Shown one piece after another: positions 41,486 to 52,186 of a stretch of DNA of 64,000 nucleotides. Each line of letters begins with the position of its first letter. Positions within the stretch are counted from its first letter, which is position 1. The notes beneath the pieces were generated by a model, which ran no database searches, had not been told where the DNA came from, and was given only the letters and a program-made list of their open reading frames with translations. Source of the DNA: Isoetes taiwanensis (Eukaryota; Streptophyta; Lycopodiopsida; Isoetales; Isoetaceae); assembly GCA_021234155.1 (NCBI GenBank), contig JAJEKV010000003.1, forward strand, positions 22,783,569-22,847,568, given 5' to 3'. Made by a program: the position numbers and the translations under genes.

Positions 41486-42800
41486 CATATAACTAACATA
41501 ACTTCTCCACTGGTTCAGATCATTTTCTTCCACCGGATCTGAATAGATTGAGCTCTCTGTTTCAAAGATTGACTGGGACAGTTTTATCACGTTTCCTTTG
41601 GAAAGACGCTTGCTCAATTTCTTCATTCCATCAGTCTTACTCTTCCCTTCTTCTTTTTCTCAATATCTTCCTTTGGACTAACAAGCAAACTGCACTGCTT
41701 ACATCATCCTTTTTGTTTTGGAGTTCCCGTATCCATAGGAGTCTTCAGGCTTCATAGAGGATTCTTCTAGCTCACATGCAATGCTGCAGATTTCTGAGTG
41801 AGTCTGCAATCATGTCATGAGCTTTATTATTCCTCCAATCCTTCAACAGTACATGCCAAAAGCAAAAATTTATTCTTGCTTTCCATATAAAGTAGCCTCT
41901 TCAATGAACATATCAAAGGTTTCCATTCAATAGTCAAACTGAATACATCGTAGGTGCACCACTCATGGCACACCAACCAATCTGCCCAACCAATTCAAGA
42001 AATGGTGGCTCCCACTATCTCTCTTTGGTCAATCACAGAAATTAAGAGAGTTGAATTAAAATAAACCCCAGCCACTAGAAGGCACCCACAACTGGTCTAA
42101 AATCTCCATTGGGAGAAACCACTACTAATATTTTCCAGCCAATTATTTTTGCCTTTAAACATTGATGCCACCCACATGCTGCAATACGATGTTAACCTTC
42201 TATGAAAGGCATGGAAAACTCAGAATCTCTACTAAATTGCAGAGTTGTATGAGAGAAACCTGCATAAGGGTTGCATAGACTGGCCTATGCAGACTGATGC
42301 ACCACAGTGGTCCATGTTTTGAAGATGCACCCTTCCAGTATAAAATAGTTCACGGGCTTTGCAGCCATTTCTCTGTAAGAATTCAACTGCCATAGGTGCA
42401 TTCTTACCAACTTCGCTGATATAACCATTAGAATATTGAAATTTTAAGGAAAGGAAGTGCATAAAACCTAAATTACCAAGGATTTCTGATGGATTTAAGA
42501 GCTACAACTACAACCTGCCATAGTCAAATCTCTGTGCATTATGCTCCTCGGCAAGAAATTCCACGCCATTTCTTTGAAAAATAGTACCACATCTCTTTTT
42601 CCTCCTTTTGAAACTGCCCAATCTGTGCTGGTATATCCATGCCCGTGGCTTTCCCCTGCGATATTTACGTGAGCACAAAAATATCACTGATATATTTAGA
42701 AGATATTTTAGGAAATGGGGATAACTTGGGAATCAAGGCAACCAAGACTCCCATTCATTCCACATTTCGCATTACAGCATTTTCAAGGAGGACTTTCACG
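41486..42800. other. Right outer arm between the insertion and the Dof copy
   Basis: Inverted counterpart of 4,430-5,800. Open frames seen on the left (for example 5,280-5,471) are not preserved here, which argues against them being genes. The immediate Dof upstream region (42,640-42,800) is well conserved between arms. Confidence 0.5.
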
Positions 42801-43533
42801 ATGGCGGAGCTTGACGACGAAGACTTTATTTTGACTGCGGAGGAATTCAACTATCTGAGGAGCTTGGACCAGGAGCAGCTCCTACTTTAGACGTTCTTGA
42901 TGATGAACACCTCTCTGACGAAGACTTATCTGAGGAAGACATCATTAGGCTTATGGATGAATTAGGTGGCTTATTGGTAGAGGACAAAGCGCCATCATTG
43001 GATGGCTTGTTTGCAGAAGACCTAGATGAGGACTTTGTCAACTTTTGTCAGTCAATAGAAGAAAATCTCTGCAAAGGAGATAGTGAAGTTGAAGCAGAAG
43101 CCAGTATAGCCATGCATGACTTGGTCAATGCATCAATTGGACTTGGAAGTGAACAGGCAACAGTAAGCACATGGAACACTTGTACATATCCGCGTGAATG
43201 GCAGCCATGGGAGCCAACTCGATTCAACTTGGAAGCGGAAGAAGAGGAAGATAGTTGCCAACTCGATTCAACTTGGAAGCGGACAGGCAACAGCAAGCAT
43301 GGCCCCATCTTGATTGCCCTCGGTGTTTCAGTGATAACACACGCTTCGACTACTTCAACAATAAGAAGCAAGGCCAACACAGGTATACGTGCAGAAGTTG
43401 CAAGAGTGGGGGCAAACTAAGGGTGTTAGGACCTCGAAAGCCTCCACAATCTAGGAAACCTAAAGGCAAGTTTGTTGCTTCCAATGAGAACTTAACATTT
43501 GAGAATGTTCAGCCACTTGTATATTCATATTGA
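42801..43533 (+). pseudogene. Dof-type zinc-finger gene, right copy, frameshifted
   Basis: The ATG at 42,801 opens [20 protein letters not shown], then shifts frame near 42,880. The next frame is acidic (LDVLDDEHLSDEDLSEEDII..., LLVEDKAPSLDGLFAEDL) and differs from the left copy in this stretch. It rejoins it at [21 protein letters not shown] second shift follows near 43,290. The Dof region then reads CPRC, 21 residues, CRSC, but KREWTVGGK is reduced to KSGGK: four residues including the conserved Trp are gone. A tandem duplication of ACTCGATTCAACTTGGAAGC (43,218 and 43,261) accompanies the second shift. As written it cannot make a working Dof finger. Confidence 0.75.
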
Positions 43534-43632
43534 AATTGTACTGCCATTTCTATATGGTTATTGAGATTGTACAGCTCCCATTTGGGTTGTAAATACGTGG
43601 AGAATTTATAAAGATTTTTTGCACTTGATGTC

Positions 43633-43960
43633 CTTTGTTTGTTTTTTGCACTTGATGTCCTTTTATTTTGACTACTTGGTCTTTTATCTTTTCATGTCTA
43701 TGTCTATGCTATCAGATGTAGTATACTGTTTCTAGTATATAGAATAGGAAGATCTAGTCTAATCATTACGTGTGCAAACTTGATATATTTCTAGTACTAT
43801 GCCTCCGCACAATGCATTCTAATGGACTATCAAAATGTAGACTCTAAATCACAGCCTTCCTGCCACACTTACAAATGCTCCTGCTATAAACCAAGCATAT
43901 TATGTCAAAGGCGGAGTCAGTTCTGCATGTTATAACAAGTAGGTTAGAAACACTAATAGA
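43633..43960 (+). repeat. R1 family fragment
   Basis: TTTTATTTTGACTACTTGGTC to TATAACAAGTAGGTTAGAAAC matches 22,110-22,400 directly. It adjoins the end of the right outer arm. Confidence 0.65.
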
Positions 43961-44700
43961 ATATAATATAATTTGTCATGTTTTCTTTAACGAAAAATAT
44001 ATTAACAAGCATTTTTTTAATTTCCATTACATAATATGACTAGTTATGGTTGCCGGGCTCTAGTAAGAAGTTCGAGAGCCTACTTGCATGCATGTAGTGT
44101 CAAAAGATATAATGTCACAATATCTCATCAATTTTTTACTATGAAATAGTTTGTGCATGCTGTAAGACAAAGATATTGTAATACGGTAAAGTCGTTCATA
44201 GATTATGGCGCTGATGCTGATGTTTCTGCAATTTCAACTGAACTATGTGCCACTTCATTACATCATGCCTCTGGGTTAGGCATGTATGCTCGTCCCTTGC
44301 CATGAAAGAAGATTTGGCATTAGTCTTGTATATATAATTCTTCATCATTTTTTAATGATCACAGAGATTATAATGTGATGTTTTTGTATCAAGAGGTCTG
44401 GAGATAAACCTCTTCGTATCTAGAGAAAAATCTAGATCATGGAACTGTAGATCCAACCAGGAGTGTCCTTGCACTATTTGACATGATTGAAAAAAATCTT
44501 CCACTGGTTAATTACAGCAAACAATTGGACAGTGAGACCTCATAAGCTGGTATAGACCATAGACTCAGTCTGTATCATTTTGCCCAAAAAATTTTCTTGG
44601 CACGTTTCATGTCAATGTTCTAGCAATCACAGCATCCAACAAGAGACTGATCCACAAGAAAAAGAGAATCTATTTAGAGTAGCTTGCTGAACAAATCTGA
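43961..44700. other. AT-rich sequence, nothing recognised
   Basis: No open frame of note, no repeat shared with the rest of the window that I can see, no RNA gene signal. Confidence 0.4.
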
Positions 44701-44704
44701 TTCT

Positions 44705-45240
44705 CCTTTCTAAAGATAAAGGATAAAGATAAAGATAAATATATTCACAATATCATAAAGACCTAGCAATCCAGGGCAAGAAGAATTACAAACTCACATA
44801 GACACACCAAGTAACAAACCTCCCTTATTTGCCACGCTGCTAATTTTGTTGAAGGTATCTGAAAAAATAGACATCTCATGCTGCCATCTACTGATTTCAT
44901 AAGCTGGACACAAGATCAAGAAGTGTTGTTCATCCTCTATTTTCTCTGAACCACATATCTTGCATCTTCTTTTGGGCTTCTGGATTCTATGCCATTTACC
45001 ACATTCAATTTGCAGGTGATAGAACTATCCCAGAATGCAACCGATAAAACTATCCAAAAGATAATGGCCAAAGGCATACATGACCATACAGTTAGCCAAT
45101 GCATTACGGGAATATACCCCATCTGGATGTAACTTAGTTGAAAGGAGAACATATTGCTTGATGCAGCCTGCTTGAAACGAACAATTCATGCATAAAGAAT
45201 TTGGGATAAAACTTTATTTACTATGAGAATCTGCAATTTT
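44705..45240 (-). pseudogene. LINE ORF2 C-terminal fragment (zinc-binding tail)
   Basis: On the minus strand, WDSSITCKLNVVNGIESRSP leads after a frameshift into RCKICGSEKIEDEQHFLILCPAYEISRW (44,967-44,885), the CX2C...HX4C pattern of the zf-RVT tail of plant LINEs. It ends GGLLLGVSM and a stop near 44,806. A TTTATCTT-type simple repeat at 44,740-44,710 may be the LINE 3' end. The RT domain is missing, as in a 5'-truncated insertion. The upstream 45,150-45,360 is weakly coding. Confidence 0.65.
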
Positions 45241-45589
45241 CCATCAAAATATAGCCATGTTGATACTAAAGGGGACCGTACTATTTCGGGCAAAGATCCG
45301 GAATGTTGATGCCATTATCAAATGCGTAACATAGTTGATCATGAGCTTCCTTTTCCGTGTTTTGAGAGCCCCAAGTCATCTGTTTAACATATTGTTCTCA
45401 GCTAAGGGTATACAAGAGGAATAATTATTAAGTACTGAAACTAACCGTGCCTAGTGTGACTTCACTGATGACAAGGTCGGAATTATGCTGTTGCAAATGA
45501 GCCACTTTGCATGCTTAAAAAAAGTTGGTCTTGTGGTTAAGACATTTACAAACAGATCGGATGCTGTCATGTGGTATGACGAAATACAT

Positions 45590-46246
45590 ACAAGTAGGTA
45601 ACAAACAATTTTTTTTGCCTTTGTTATTTCGAGGTGTTTAGGGCATTATAAAGGAGACGGCCAAGAGGAAAAGATTGGAATTCAAGAGTGATGTGTATTT
45701 GACATCCGATTGTTTTAAGATTCCCAACCACAAGAAAAACGGGATGAGCTCACCAAGCAATACAAAGGAAACACATCTATGTTCTAATGGTTAATTGGAT
45801 GGGCAATCTCCAGTTAGACCAGTACAACAAGGAGGTTGGATCTCCACACCAAATGGGACATAGAGAACTTCTTAATGTTTGACACTCAGACCAAGGTTCA
45901 TACTGGACCAAAGGTGGCCAAGTCAAGGCAATTGGCATTGGGTGTATGCCGACCGTATTCAAAGGCTGAGGAAATGGATGTCAGGTTTGCATCTGTGTGG
46001 AGGAGAGATATTGTTGAGGTAAGAGGCCTGCCTTTCTCTATTCACCATATGATCTGTGAGGGTCAAGTTGATGGAAAAAAATACATGCAAGATCATTATT
46101 TGACTTCTTTGCTAACGCTGTACATGTGACATGCAAATTGATTATAATAATAAAGAATTCGAGGAAGAATAGAATTGGATATGTTGTAGAACACTATTGT
46201 CAACATTAGTTAGTTTGTTATGATTAATTGTTTCTATAGTATATGC
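45590..46246 (+). repeat. R3 repeat, copy 1, with 97-residue open frame
   Basis: Direct copies at 50,680-51,370 and 55,343-55,945. The open frame (45,836-46,129) reads LHTKWDIENFLMFDTQTKVH, then GPKVAKSRQLALGVCRPYSK, FASVWRRDIVEVRGLPFSIH. The same frame stays open in all three copies. In the other two it starts earlier at MWICTTRRLDLHTKW, a segment missing here because of a 28-bp deletion near 45,823. I do not recognise the family. Confidence 0.6.
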
Positions 46247-46423
46247 CTTGATTGCCTCTCTTTATATTGGTCCTATGCCTGGCAATAGAGCTTTTTTCGG
46301 TTTAGGATTTGCAGGCAATGGTTATCAAAGTACAGTTGCTAAGAAGGAAGTTTGCTTAATTTTGAAACTCTCTGAATTAGTTCGACAATCATTTTTCTGA
46401 AATTAGGCCTCAACTTTTTGCTT
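46247..46423. other. Left flank of the copia insertion (R4)
   Basis: TTGATTGCCTCTCTTTATAT to GAAACTCTCTGAATTAG matches 58,287-58,410. Together with the right flank (50,480-50,670, matching 58,615-58,790) this shows that the copia element landed in an R4 block whose counterpart is near 58.5 kb. Confidence 0.6.
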
Positions 46424-46428
46424 TGATA

Positions 46429-46580
46429 TATTTGTGTGTAAAGCTAGTGAGAAATAAGACGCTCTAGGTAGATGAAGTGTTGTGTGTGAGCACAATAATG
46501 ACCTATATAGGTCTAGGGTGACATTAGGGTTAGGGTACCATGTCACGTGTAGGGTTAGGGTTAGGTTTCCTCATGTAATA
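46429..46580 (-). repeat. 3' LTR of the copia element
   Basis: Ends are TATT...AATA rather than TG...CA. It holds TTAGGGTTAGGG (46,524-46,536 region), CACGTG (46,544-46,549) and AGGGTTAGGGTTAGG (46,551-46,565). Confidence 0.92.
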
Positions 46581-46599
46581 CTCCTCCTGAAACTGAACC

Positions 46600-47340
46600 C
46601 TAACAACAAAAAAAGAAATAGCAGAAAGAAAACATTGGTGGTTCTTCATGCACCCTTAAAGACCGCTTCATCCGGCCGAAGTTTAGTGCCACTGAAAGTG
46701 GTTTTGTCAGCCCATCAGCTAGTTGCTTGCGTGTAGCACAATACTGCAGAGTTATGATGGTATTATCGAGCTGCTCCCTCATAAAGCATAACTGAGTGTC
46801 TAAATGCTTTGTTAAGGGATGGTATTTCTGATCTTTGGTCAAGGCGATAGCCCTGCATTATCCACTAGCATAGTGGCTTCCTTTGACTTGTACTCCCATA
46901 TCATGAAAAAGAGTGAGCATCCGTGTCATTTCTTGAAATCTCGCGGCACGGTGTTTTCAATTCTCGCTTCGGTAGTGCCGAGGCTCATCAGAGATCGCTT
47001 TTAGAGGCCCACGTAATTGGACTTTTCCCAAAGAAAGAGACAAATCCGCGGTAGACTTCCTTGTTTCATAGTCATGGGATGCAAAATCTGACGGTGTAGA
47101 AGGACAACACATGCGCTTTGATTTTGAAAGTAAGTAATTCCTTCAAACATGGTGCCTTGCAAATATGATAGAATTCCGCTTTGTCGCTCTCCGCTGACTC
47201 ATCTTTGGGTGTTGCATAAACCGGCCGACTTGCCCAAACCGCAAACACGATATCCGCCTAGTAATGGTGATATAGATGAGAGATCCAACTAATTGTCGAA
47301 ACAATTTTGTATCACATGATTCACCATTAGTGTCCAAGGT
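46600..47340 (-). pseudogene. Copia RNase H and RT C-terminus
   Basis: KLFRQLVGSLIYITITRRIS and GQVGRFMQHPKMS (47,310-47,200) are the conserved end of copia RT. KYHPLTKHLDTQLCFMREQL, TLQYCATRKQLADGLTKPLS (46,830-46,680) is the RNase H end with the ADGLTKPL motif. The pieces are in different frames. Confidence 0.82.
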
Positions 47341-47399
47341 AAGTTTATTACCTTGTTCGTATGGAGCGTGAACCGGCTTGATGCATCCATATGAAACTG

Positions 47400-48431
47400 C
47401 CTAACACTTCCTTTATGTATTTGGTCCGAGTGAGCATAATGGAGGTGTCTTTTTGCCATACTTCAATTCCTAGGCAATAATGTAAAAGTCCTAGGTCTAT
47501 GACCTCAAAGGAGCGTGCAAGATGCTTTTAAAAAGCAATGGTAGATGTTGCATCCCCCGTGATGATTGAATCATCCACATAAAGAACCAAAATACATATT
47601 TTAGCATCAGCTTTTTATAATAGAGACTAGGATCCCCCAAGGACCGTTTGAAGCCAATGTTCAATAAAAAGCATTGATCTTGTTGTGCCAACATCTCGGG
47701 GCCCGCCGGGAGGGCCATACAAGCTTTTCTCGGAGGTGGTGCATAAGTGATTCTTCTCCCTTTTTCACAAATCCCTGAGGTTGCTCCATATAAATGGTTT
47801 CCTGCAGGTCTCCATTTAAAAAGGCACTTTTAAAGTCTAGCTGATAGATGGGCCAGCCTGTACTGGCAGCCAATGCAATAGCTGCTCGAATGGTAGGCAT
47901 TCTGGTGACAGGGGCAAAAACATCTGTATAGTCAATGCCAAATTCTTGGGCATATCCCTTGGCCACAAGTCTGGCCTTGTGCTTTGCTATGCTGCCATCG
48001 GAGTTGTATTTGGTCCGATATACCCATTTTTTCCCAATGACATGTTGGCCTGCTGGTTTGGGAGTAAGCTGCCAAGTGCCTTGCTGCATAAGCATGTCAT
48101 ATTCGGCTTGCATAGCTGCATTCCAGATGGGAATGGCAGCTGCTTGCTTGTAGGTGGCAGGATCTGATGTAGAAAGAAGTTGAGTCATGAGGGCATAATT
48201 GCAAAAGCCTTTGTTGCAAGCAAGTTGCTGCTTTGCCTTGAGCCTCTCGGATCTTCGCACAACAGTAGGAGGCATGGCAGATGATGGTGGAACTGGAATA
48301 TGAGGATGGAGTGGGTTCCAATCCAGGTTATATGCCTCATCTATTGAAGCATTTTCAATAGTAGAGTGATCCGGAGGATCTGGTGTGTTTGTAACACATG
48401 GTTGATCCTCAACTTCATCATGAAGACTCAT
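47400..48431 (-). pseudogene. Copia reverse transcriptase
   Basis: The open part (48,431-47,661) starts in the linker after integrase (RRSERLKAKQQLA). It then has WNAAMQAEYDMLMQQGTWQL, GKKWVYRTKYNSDGSIAKHK, ARLVAKGYAQEFGIDYTDVF, APVTRMPTIR, YQLDFKSAFLNGDLQETIYM and EQPQGF, all standard copia RT motifs. After a frameshift the catalytic box LYVDDSIITGDA is found near 47,590-47,555. RT copies the element RNA into DNA. Confidence 0.9.
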
Positions 48432-48599
48432 AGATGAGTCCGAATCTTGAGGTGCAAAAGATGCTCAAGAGGAATAGTTCTTTGGTGGATCTGTAGCTTT
48501 TTTGTAGCGTAGATGATGCTGTGCTCAAATAAATGTGAATCATTTGGAGCTGAAATTCTTCTTTTAAAGATGGCTCTTCATCATAATATGATGCACTTT

Positions 48600-49260
48600 C
48601 CACAAAATCTACACTTCATGGCGATCGAATACATGCCTTGGTTTTTGGATCATATAGTTTCCATCCTTTTTGGCTGATAGGATACCCTATAAAGATGCAC
48701 TTAATTGCCCTAGGATGTAATTTTTCCATACTTCTTGAGCTTCTCTTGAGGTATGGTGAATATGCCAAACAGCCAAAGATTCGTAGATTATCCACATTTG
48801 GTTTGCGCCCATAGGCTAACTCATATGGAGTGCCGGGTTGGATTTGCTAGAGTTGGAGCTCTATTAGCCAAATAGGGTCGGTCAGAATAACCGCTTCCCC
48901 AAAAATGTGATGGAAGATTTTTGTGAATGAGCATTGTCCTTACAAAATTCTCGTGAGCGCTTCGATTCTTTTTTTCTCAAGAACGCCATTTTGGGCATGG
49001 GCATATGGTACCGTGGAGCTCTCTTCTTATTTGGCGCGTGAAAGGTAAGCATCAAGTAAGCGTAAGCAAGTCTCCAGCAGAGGTAGCCGAAGTCGCTTGC
49101 CAATTTCTTATAGGCCTTACATTGAACCCTGTAGTGCCCCCGCGGACTCCACAAAGTGCCGCAAGTAGCTTGAGCGCTTTCAAAGATATGATAAGGTAGA
49201 TCCAAAGGTTGTCTCGCAAAGACTCTTTCCTTTATCTTTGTGTGCATGAGCATAATTCAA
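48600..49260 (-). pseudogene. Copia integrase remnant
   Basis: AHAQNGVLEKKNRSAHENFV, RTMLIHKNLPSHFWG and YLANRAPTL (about 49,000-48,850) match the end of the copia integrase core (usual form QNGVAERKNR). NLWLFGIFTIPQEKLKKYG and GYPISQKG-like pieces follow (48,790-48,650). Multiple frameshifts. No clear protease or HHCC region is seen upstream, so that part is deleted or unrecognisable. Confidence 0.72.
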
Positions 49261-49322
49261 TTGTTGAATCTTGATACGCTTTGGAATTTTGTAACTCGCA
49301 TCTAGAAGGACAGCTTTGAAGA

Positions 49323-49839
49323 TCATGAAAGGACCATGTGACACCCTTTTGAGTTTGAATACTCACCACCGTTGAGAATAGGAAACTTCCATGGCGTATA
49401 GCATAATGAGAGTAAGATCTTCATCCTCCAATTTCCCTCCTCGCACATATGACTTCTTCCTTGAGAGCACGAATTTTCTCGAATGTAATCGCCAAAGATC
49501 TTTACATTCCTCAATGGTAAGTGTTTCCATTTGCCTGTTTGAAATGCTTTACTCGCCTAATCCTTTCAAGGCATATGTCTTCTCAAGATAATCCCATGCT
49601 TCTTGAAAGGTTGTGAAGCCAAAGAAGTCCGCCGCCCGATGTCCGGAATACGAGCATGAGAAGATGATCAAGGGCGCCACATCCGCCAAGGCGATGTAGC
49701 ATCGCCAGGCGCACCACCCCGGGTTTAAATACGCCTTTAGTTTAAGCAAACCAAGGTAAACTTTGAAGAAAGCTTTCCATCCTTGAAAATTGGTGCCATC
49801 AAGTTGAGGATTGGGATCCAATTTCCATGGGTCCAACAT
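49323..49839 (-). pseudogene. Copia gag remnant
   Basis: Opens MLDPWKLDPNPQLDGTNFQG, WKAFFKVYLGLLKLKAYLNP, the usual start of copia gag, and continues FTTFQEAWDYLEKTYALKGL to 49,549. A later piece reads GGKLEDEDLTLIMLYAMEV in an alternative frame (about 49,450-49,390). No zinc knuckle is seen, so the gag C-terminus is lost. Confidence 0.75.
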
Positions 49840-50219
49840 ATTGCTGCAAATGTGATTGAGAGATGGCTAGATCTACTCAATTTTCAACAAATTCTAGCAA
49901 AGCTAGATGGATTTTTTGAATTATGATCCTGCTTGGATCTATCAGATCTAGGTGCTGTGATGGTGATTCCTCATGAATCCACTTCTGAGTGAAAAGATTT
50001 ACAAATCAATCAATCAGAAAAGTTACCTTGGCAAGATAACCTGACTTCATCCAATTTCTTCAAAAAAGAACTCACATAATAAAACATCTTTTGGAGCTCA
50101 AGCTTGCCGAGAAGCCAATACTAGGCAATCCGACCTAGATCCCCGCTTTTGAAGAAAAAAAAGGCCTTTCTCCCTCCTCTCTCCTCTCTCCTCTCTCACG
50201 AGATAAGGCTCTGATACCA
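49840..50219 (-). promoter_or_regulatory. Copia leader and primer-binding site
   Basis: Untranslated leader between the 5' LTR and gag. TGGTATCAGAGC (50,219-50,208) is the initiator Met-tRNA primer-binding site. A CTCTCTCCTC-type pyrimidine tract on the plus strand lies at 50,170-50,198. Confidence 0.85.
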
Positions 50220-50371
50220 TATTTGTGTGTAAAGCTAGTGAGAAAGAAGACGCTCTAGGTAGATGAAGTGTTGTGTGTGAGCACAATAATGACCTATATA
50301 GGTCTAGGGTGACATTAGGGTTAGGGTACCATGTCACGTGTAGGGTTAGGGTTAGGTTTCCTCATGTAATA
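50220..50371 (-). repeat. 5' LTR (promoter LTR) of the copia element
   Basis: In the sense (minus) direction it reads TATTACATGAGGAAACC, CTAACCCTAACCCTA, a G-box CACGTG (50,335-50,340), a further CCCTAACCCTAA, then CCTATATAGG (50,293-50,302), a likely TATA box. The order of telomere-like box, G-box and TATA box suggests an inducible U3 promoter. Confidence 0.85.
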
Positions 50372-50376
50372 TGATA

Positions 50377-50679
50377 TAGCTACATGGGCCGTCAACACGA
50401 TCATCACATATTGAATTGGCATTGCTTTGTAAAGTGCATGCATATGCTTATTGTTCATCTTGATTGTTATACTTCTGTCTAAATGCTGACATCATGGTTG
50501 CCAACTTGATAAAGTACTGCAAAGTGAGTTATTTATGTTCTTTCCATCCATTTGTGATTGTATATTTATTTTAATACGTTGAAGACGTTATGTTGAACAA
50601 ATATGGCATTGTATGCTTAGATGAAGCTCATTGTTGCAATATGATATTGCAAAAATGATCATGAGCCACGTTGCATGCA
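50377..50679. other. Right flank of copia (R4)
   Basis: GGTTGCCAACTTGATAAAGT to GCTCATTGTTGCAATATGAT matches 58,620-58,790. No gene. Confidence 0.55.
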
Positions 50680-51370
50680 AGTACATACAAGTAGGTAACA
50701 AACAATTTTTTTTTGGATTTGTTATTTCGAGGTGTTTAGGGCATTATAAAGGAGTCGGCCAAGAGGAAAAGATTGGAATTCAAGAGTGATGTGCATTTGA
50801 CATCCAATTGTTTTAAGATTCCCAACCACAAGAAAAACGGGATGAGCACACCAAGCAATACAAAGGAAACACATCTATGTTCTAATGGTTAATTGGATGG
50901 GCAATCTCCAGTTAGACCAGTACCAATCATTTAAAGATGTGGATTTGCACAACAAGGAGGCTGGATCTCCACACCAAATGGGACTTAGAGAACTTCTTAA
51001 TGTTTGACACTCAGACTAAGGTTCATACTGGACCAAAGGTGGCCAAGTCAAGGCAATTGGCATTGGGTGTATGCCGACCGTATTCAAAGGCTGAGGAAAT
51101 GGATGTCAAGTTTGCATCTGTGTGGAGGAGAGATATTGTTGAGGTAAGAGGCCTGCCTTTCTCTATTCACCATATGATCTGTGAGGGTCAAGTTGATGGA
51201 AAAAAATATATGCAAGATCATTATTTGACTTCTTTGCTAACGTTGTAAATGTGACATGCAAATTGATTATAATAATAAGGAATTCGAGGAAGAATAGAAT
51301 TGGATATGTTGTAGAACACTATTGTCAACATTAGTTAGTTTGTTATGATCAATTGTTTCTATAGTATATG
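50680..51370 (+). repeat. R3 repeat, copy 2, with 103-residue open frame
   Basis: Almost identical to copies 1 and 3. The open frame 50,937-51,248 begins MWICTTRRLDLHTKWDLENF and ends LTSLLTL. An overlapping frame reads VNWMGNLQLDQYQSFKDVDL, HNKEAGSPHQMGLRELLNV before a stop, so it is unclear which frame, if any, was coding. No family is recognised. Confidence 0.6.
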
Positions 51371-51935
51371 CAATTTGTTGCCGATGAGAGATGGCTAAAG
51401 GATGTTGATTGTTTGATCCTTTGTACTCGACTTACCGACGATTGCAACGCATCACCTAGGAGATAGACTATTGAGCCTAGCACGCTAAGTTCCCCCTAGT
51501 AGTCTCTCCACACCATGGGTCCGCTTGTCACTGTGACAAGTCCTCACTTGTACATCCCCGACAAATCCCGCTACCCACAACCACCTGTGGTCAAATCCCG
51601 CTATCCACAATCGTCTGTGGTCCTATGCACGGGTCGCATATAATTGGGAATTTTTGAGACCAAGCTAGAAGCACCATCTACAATCGCTTTTAGAGCTCTA
51701 CCTTTCCTCATACACAAGAGGTGCAAAAAATGACCAACCATCATCATAGAAGATCCATAACTTGATAAATAACACTAGAAACGCAGCCCCGATAAAGGTG
51801 CCGAGCATTTGTGGACATGTGGAATGGTTATTGTAATGGACTTCGTAGGTTGTACATGTAGTTTGTCCTATAAATGGAGTGTCTGTGAAGAGTTTACAAT
51901 TTAGGAAGATGAGGCAAGTCAAATATAACCTCTGA
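51371..51935. repeat. R5 repeat, copy 1
   Basis: Direct copy of 55,940-56,385 (TTGCCGATGAGAGATGGCTA, GTCTCTCCACACCATGGGTC, CATATAATTGGGAATTTTTG). It includes small repeats of AATCCCGCTA(C/T)CCACAA. The minus-strand frame 51,922-51,698 has a hydrophobic stretch (TFIGAAFLVLFIKLWIFY) shared with the second copy, but I cannot assign it. Confidence 0.6.
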
Positions 51936-52186
51936 GAGAACTAAAACTTGTCAAATATAACCCCGGGAAGCATATTACGCCGCTTTCGCATGTTATAACA
52001 AGTTAGTTTTGTGGTTGGTTTTCATCAAATTCATTGAGAAAAAAGAGCTCAAATATAAAACTGCTCTAAACGAAGTAAAATTATTTCTTGGGGCCAGGAT
52101 AGAACAAAGCATTTTTGTGTAGATAGAATGGATTAAGATAGGGCTCAAAATGGTTGTGGGTACAGATTTCCTTTTTTTTTTTTGGA

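Larger units (their letters stand above)
37205..43632 (-). repeat. Right outer arm of the composite inverted repeat
   Basis: Reverse-complement match to 3,557-6,690, beginning near AAAAATCTTACTAAACACC (37,232) and ending at GCACTTGATGTC (about 43,632). Without the 38,120-41,464 segment it is about 3.08 kb, against 3.13 kb on the left. Confidence 0.85.
46429..50371 (-). mobile_element. Ty1/copia LTR retrotransposon with near-identical LTRs
   Basis: 3,943 bp, with 152-bp LTRs (46,429-46,580 and 50,220-50,371) differing at one visible position (GAAATAAG versus GAAAGAAG). A perfect TGATA target duplication flanks it (46,424-46,428 and 50,372-50,376). A Met-tRNA primer-binding site (50,208-50,219) and a purine-rich tract (46,581-46,590) are in place. 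Minus-strand coding order is gag, integrase, RT, RNase H, which is the copia order. The coding region is broken by frameshifts and shorter than a full copia, so it is not autonomous as written, despite young LTRs. Confidence 0.92.

Noticed and set aside
46501-46570. TTAGGG repeats as a telomere or chromosome end
   Set aside because: Only a few units, duplicated exactly in both LTRs of one retrotransposon; they are part of the LTR.
51698-51922. Hydrophobic frame (TFIGAAFLVLFIKLWIFY) as a membrane-enzyme fragment
   Set aside because: Considered as a fatty-acid elongase tail, but there is no family motif and the second copy (56,274-56,462) is disrupted.
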